This document shows, one piece after another, positions 30,711-33,429 of a stretch of 33,429 nucleotides of DNA (positions are counted from its first letter, which is position 1; every line of letters starts with the position of its first letter). Both the position numbers and the translations under genes were made by a program. The notes under the pieces were generated by a model, which worked only from the letters and a program-made list of their open reading frames with translations, was not told the origin of the DNA and searched no databases. This DNA comes from a virus, in IMG/VR virus record IMGVR_UViG_3300046820_001817, positions 1-33,429 of that record; one strand, written 5' to 3'.

Positions 30711-30961
30711 GCAACAGCGATTTTTGGAAACGGCAGGACGAATTGCCAACGATTATGGAACAACTTGCCAAAATGGAAACAACGGAAGGGCTGCAGAAAG
30801 AATTGCGCGCAATTGAAAAGTACCTGAACGACACTGCAGCGCTGGCAAAAGCAAACGGGGTGCCATTAATGATTCCTCGAGACATTAGCGCCAAATGGCT
30901 TGCGTTTGAACGTGAATTGAAGAACCGCGGTATCAGCATCAATGTACAACCAGGGGAGTAG
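30707..30961 (+). CDS. Small helical hypothetical protein
   Basis: GTG 30707 is preceded by GAGGCAGCACA, the same leader as at 30222. The 84-residue product is charged and helical (MEQLAKMETTEGLQKELRAIE). It overlaps the upstream gene by four bases. Function unknown. Confidence 0.62.
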   Translation: MSNSDFWKRQDELPTIMEQLAKMETTEGLQKELRAIEKYLNDTAALAKANGVPLMIPRDISAKWLAFERELKNRGISINVQPGE

Positions 30962-30965
30962 CACA

Positions 30966-31424
30966 GTGAGCGATATTATTCACGGCATAACGCCAAAAAC
31001 AGACGGAGTAGAGCAACGGACGGGGAGAGCGGCAACGCCCTGGGTGCAAGTCTATCGGGAGCCAGTGAGTATCGATGTAAACGAACCATTTGCCATATTG
31101 TTTCGACGTCGTACGCGCGTTGTGTATGGCACTGCCGAGCTGATCATCAGCACGGTAGGCAGAATGCGGCAGGATATGCCAGGCAAGACGGTACAAGGGC
31201 AGTATATGCCGTTGGGGCTGGGCAGTAATGGGCTGAAATACCGGTATTATGAAACGCTGGTGTTTGATACGAACAACCCAGGGCAACCGCTCGAGACGGG
31301 GCAAGCCTGGTCTGTGGATTTTGTCGACGGTAACAGCGACAAACACGCAACGGAGCAACATGAGGCAGCGGTTACCTGGGCAGAGGCAGCGATACAAACA
31401 GAAACATACGAGGCAGCAGAATGA
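30966..31424 (+). CDS. Hypothetical beta-rich protein
   Basis: GTG 30966 is preferred over ATG 30942, which overlaps the previous gene; GGAG and TAGCACA precede it. The 152-residue product is mostly beta segments (SIDVNEPFAILFRRRTRVVYG, YYETLVFDTNN) with an acidic helical C-terminus. No domain is recognised. It overlaps the next gene by ATGA. Confidence 0.62.
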   Translation: MSDIIHGITPKTDGVEQRTGRAATPWVQVYREPVSIDVNEPFAILFRRRTRVVYGTAELIISTVGRMRQDMPGKTVQGQYMPLGLGSNGLKYRYYETLVFDTNNPGQPLETGQAWSVDFVDGNSDKHATEQHEAAVTWAEAAIQTETYEAAE

Positions 31425-31798
31425 ACGAAGATTTAAACCGTGTCAACATGAAACGGATTCGCGCGGAATTGGCAAAACGGACAGAAGAAAAACTACAGCA
31501 GTACATTGCCGATGAAAAAACCGAAAACAATGCATTGCTGATGATGCTGTTGAAGCAAGCACAGCTAGGCATGCCAGCACGGGTAGCACTGTTGGAAATG
31601 GTAGGAATTTTGGCAGGGTTGGGGATGTTTTTGGAGAGCATCGAACACCAGGCACGGCAGCAGCTAGAAAATGAACAATCCGACAGGCGCTATATGCTGC
31701 AGCAAGACATAGGCACGCTACATACACAGGTAGAGCGGCTGATATACCTGGCAAATCAGCTGGGCAACGTTCGACAGAACAGCGAGGCAGGGCGATGA
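31421..31798 (+). CDS. Helical hypothetical protein (full-length version of left-edge gene)
   Basis: This 125-residue charged protein has leucine-rich heptads (LAKRTEEKLQQYIADEK) and a mildly hydrophobic middle (VALLEMVGILAGLGMFLE) that may be a single membrane-associated helix. Its last 64 codons correspond to the truncated gene at the left edge of the window. It is followed by the variant-specific gene at 31795. Function unknown. Confidence 0.66.
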   Translation: MNEDLNRVNMKRIRAELAKRTEEKLQQYIADEKTENNALLMMLLKQAQLGMPARVALLEMVGILAGLGMFLESIEHQARQQLENEQSDRRYMLQQDIGTLHTQVERLIYLANQLGNVRQNSEAGR

Positions 31799-32067
31799 TG
31801 GAATGGATAAAAATGACGAATTGTTTTCAAGCGACAGTAAAAAATACCGTGTTTTCCATTCGACCTTACGGCAAAGAATGGGAATTATCAATGCGAGAGC
31901 CAGGCGGGAGTACACATAAAACATTTGTACACATCATGGACGCATTGCTAATGGCTCATTACTGGGCATCATCAGTGGAAATGTTAGCTGTTATGCAGAC
32001 TATTACCGATGGATTTCCAGAGTTGCCAGATGACGACGAAGAAGACAGCGAGGAAGGCAATGAGTGA
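31795..32067 (+). CDS. Variant-specific small acidic-tailed protein
   Basis: This 90-residue protein is present only in the right copy. ATG 31795 overlaps the upstream TGA; a second ATG follows immediately. Central strands (FQATVKNTVFSIRPYGKEWELS) and a helix are followed by an acidic tail (PDDDEEDSEEGNE). Its stop overlaps the next gene by eight bases. In the left copy the flanking genes are joined directly by an ATGA, so the gene was gained or lost cleanly. No family is recognised. Confidence 0.65.
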   Translation: MMEWIKMTNCFQATVKNTVFSIRPYGKEWELSMREPGGSTHKTFVHIMDALLMAHYWASSVEMLAVMQTITDGFPELPDDDEEDSEEGNE

Positions 32068-32269
32068 CAAACGACGCAAGGCAAAACGCCTGGCACAAGC
32101 AATACAGCAATTGCATCCAATTACGCGCGCTCTGGCACACATGGAATTTATCATGCGTCCAACAATCAACAGATTCGCGCGCGAGGCACTTACCCAGATG
32201 ACACAGCTGCAGAGTGCATACACCAAGCAGGCTAATAGTTTTATGAAAGAGTATGAGGCAGGGCAATGA
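32060..32269 (+). CDS. Small basic hypothetical protein (copy of 189-398)
   Basis: The start at ATG 32060 matches the left copy; a longer frame from 32009 overlaps the variant gene and is rejected. The 69-residue product differs from the left copy at two positions (QQ-L for QK-L, and ALAH for AWAH). The basic N-terminus SDKRRKAKR is conserved. Function unknown. Confidence 0.7.
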   Translation: MSDKRRKAKRLAQAIQQLHPITRALAHMEFIMRPTINRFAREALTQMTQLQSAYTKQANSFMKEYEAGQ

Positions 32270-32712
32270 AGAAAAAGGAATTAAAACGACAACTGAAATT
32301 GTATTCAGATATGGCATTGACATACCCAAACGATAGGAAACGATTTGCAGAACGGTATGCAGCAGACATCAAAACGCAACTCGAGCAAAACGAAAAGATA
32401 CGCGAGGCAATCGGTAATCAGTTATCTGATATGTGCGTAATGCATGATTCGGTATTGCTAAAATTTGAGCGCTTGCAGGCTGATCACGACAAGCTACAGC
32501 AGGCATACGAGCGATTGCACGCCGAGCATATGCAGGCGCAAACAGACGCAAATGCAGCACAGGAAATTATAGAGAAATTGCGCGTAAAACTTATGCTGAA
32601 ATTTGGTGAAATTGCGGAAGCTTGCGAGCATTCGCGAATCATTGAAGAGGATCGAAACACCATGGCGCGGCACCTGGCTGCAGCGTTGAAGGCACAAGAG
32701 GCAACAGAATGA
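32266..32712 (+). CDS. Coiled-coil hypothetical protein (copy of 395-841)
   Basis: This 148-residue protein is near-identical to the left copy through about residue 90 but differs in a block near 100-120 (KLMLKFGEIAEACEHS) and at the last few residues (EATE). The heptad pattern is preserved, so the changes look tolerated in a coiled coil or possibly selected. Function unknown. Confidence 0.7.
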   Translation: MKKKELKRQLKLYSDMALTYPNDRKRFAERYAADIKTQLEQNEKIREAIGNQLSDMCVMHDSVLLKFERLQADHDKLQQAYERLHAEHMQAQTDANAAQEIIEKLRVKLMLKFGEIAEACEHSRIIEEDRNTMARHLAAALKAQEATE

Positions 32713-32924
32713 AACGCAAGCCAGTACGCAAGCTGATCACAAGCAGCACGCAATACTACACATACGGCACGTACGAAATCTGCCTATACAAGCATATTTC
32801 ATTTTGGGCAATTGAGGTATCAGCGCGCGGCAGTAAAGCACACATTGGGGAGCAAAAGACGGCAGCCCAGGCGTTGGCTGCAGCGGTAGAGTATTGCGAC
32901 GGTAGAGAGGCTGGCATAGCATGA
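32709..32924 (+). CDS. Small hypothetical protein (copy of 838-1053)
   Basis: This 71-residue protein has conservative changes from the left copy (AIEVSARGSK for RIEVTARNSK). It is coupled to its neighbours by ATGA overlaps as in the left copy. Function unknown. Confidence 0.68.
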   Translation: MKRKPVRKLITSSTQYYTYGTYEICLYKHISFWAIEVSARGSKAHIGEQKTAAQALAAAVEYCDGREAGIA

Positions 32925-33148
32925 AATGGGAGCGGCACGGCATGGCATTGCAAGCAATACACCAAACATACAACCGTACCTGGGTGCTGACGATTAGCGG
33001 CAAGCTGTCTGGGCAATGGGAGTGCAACATTTTCTGCAAAGAAACAAAGCGCAGCCGTTCAATAATGGCAGCAACAATCGAAGGGGCTATTGCTATTGCC
33101 GAGCAATATGCAAACAACAGACCGCGAATACCACGGGAGGCAGAATAA
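32921..33148 (+). CDS. Small hypothetical protein (copy of 1050-1277)
   Basis: This 75-residue protein has scattered differences from the left copy in the C-terminal half (RSIMAATIEGAIAIAEQYAN for SSMLASSIEGAIALAEQYVN). Its stop overlaps the next ATG (TAATG). Function unknown. Confidence 0.68.
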   Translation: MKWERHGMALQAIHQTYNRTWVLTISGKLSGQWECNIFCKETKRSRSIMAATIEGAIAIAEQYANNRPRIPREAE

Positions 33149-33429
33149 TGCTACTCGAGAGCAAGCGCGAACTGTTGATTTGCCGTGATGATTTGCGGTA
33201 CACAGATGAGGTAATAGCTACGCTGCAGTGTATGGAATACGAACCCTGGCTAAAGGCGGCATTGCTCAATATTCCTGATGATGACGTTGCATACCATATT
33301 GCCGAAATCGAAGGTGCAAGCTGCAACGGTGCCGAGCCGTTGACATTGCAGGATATTCGCAATTATCAACGCATAGCCTCAAGGGCAATCATTGCCGAGC
33401 GCGCTGCCGAGAATGAGCGAGAACGCAGG
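33148..33429 (+). CDS. Multi-HTH protein, 3'-truncated copy (of 1277-2179)
   Basis: The first 94 codons of the multi-HTH gene are present before the window ends. They differ from the left copy at a few residues (RELLIC, DEVIATLQCME, VAYHIAEIE) and become identical over the last 127 bases. All three HTH modules lie beyond the edge, so only the N-terminal helical part is seen. Confidence 0.75.
   Translation, partial: MLLESKRELLICRDDLRYTDEVIATLQCMEYEPWLKAALLNIPDDDVAYHIAEIEGASCNGAEPLTLQDIRNYQRIASRAIIAERAAENERERR

Larger units (their letters stand above)
31607..33429. repeat. Right copy of imperfect terminal direct repeat
   Basis: This stretch is collinear with 1-1558 but 265 bp longer because of an extra gene between the copies of the first and second genes. 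Its final 127 bases are identical to 1432-1558, and the first mismatch upstream is at 33302 (1431). If the ends are overlapping variants of one circle, the unit length is 31606 bp without the extra gene or 31871 bp with it. Confidence 0.93.

Overview
The window reads as an essentially complete genome of a small tailed bacteriophage (Caudoviricetes, siphovirus-like: tape measure and distal tail proteins but no sheath). Every supported gene is on the + strand, tightly packed, with many ATGA/TAATG stop-start overlaps, GAGG-type ribosome binding sites and sigma70-like promoters. The host cannot be named. It is bacterial, and the lysis genes (an amidase plus two resuscitation-promoting-factor-like muralytic enzymes) show only that it has peptidoglycan. 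I see no integrase, repressor, DNA polymerase or tRNA gene, so a lifestyle without classical integration, relying on host polymerase, is likely but unproven.

Layout: 1-2572 small early-type ORFs and a multi-HTH protein; 2569-5583 an expanded lysis region (two paralogous muralytic enzymes, tiny membrane proteins, amidase, XhlA-like and holin-like proteins); 5588-7334 terminase small and large subunits; 7355-13402 head module (portal fused to a MuF domain and a zincin-like domain, a Dps/ferritin-like protein, and a prohead protease fused to the major capsid protein); 13414-15137 connector, completion and tail tube genes; 15186-15580 tail assembly chaperone pair with a -1 frameshift site; 15577-21256 tape measure, baseplate and fibre-type genes; 21257-21594 three terminator-like hairpins followed by a promoter; 21595-28441 early and replication genes (ribbon-helix-helix proteins, SSB-like protein, TOPRIM primase-helicase, multi-HTH protein, VRR-NUC nuclease); 28442-29704 a non-coding region with iteron-like repeats, an AT tract and a G+C-rich repeat block (candidate origin); 29705-33429 small early-type genes behind a second promoter.

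The first 1558 bases and the last 1823 bases are diverged copies of the same gene string. The right copy carries an extra 265 bp containing a 90-codon gene, and the last 127 bases are identical between copies. The simplest reading is a circular or circularly permuted genome of about 31.6-31.9 kb whose contig ends come from two co-occurring strain variants; a true tandem duplication is the alternative.

The most interesting points are the portal-MuF-zincin fusion with a small acidic downstream gene, the Dps-like protein with an intact ferroxidase signature inside the head module, the protease-capsid fusion with an internal start site, the origin-like repeat region, and about seven-fold over-representation of the palindrome CTCGAG in all three reading frames.
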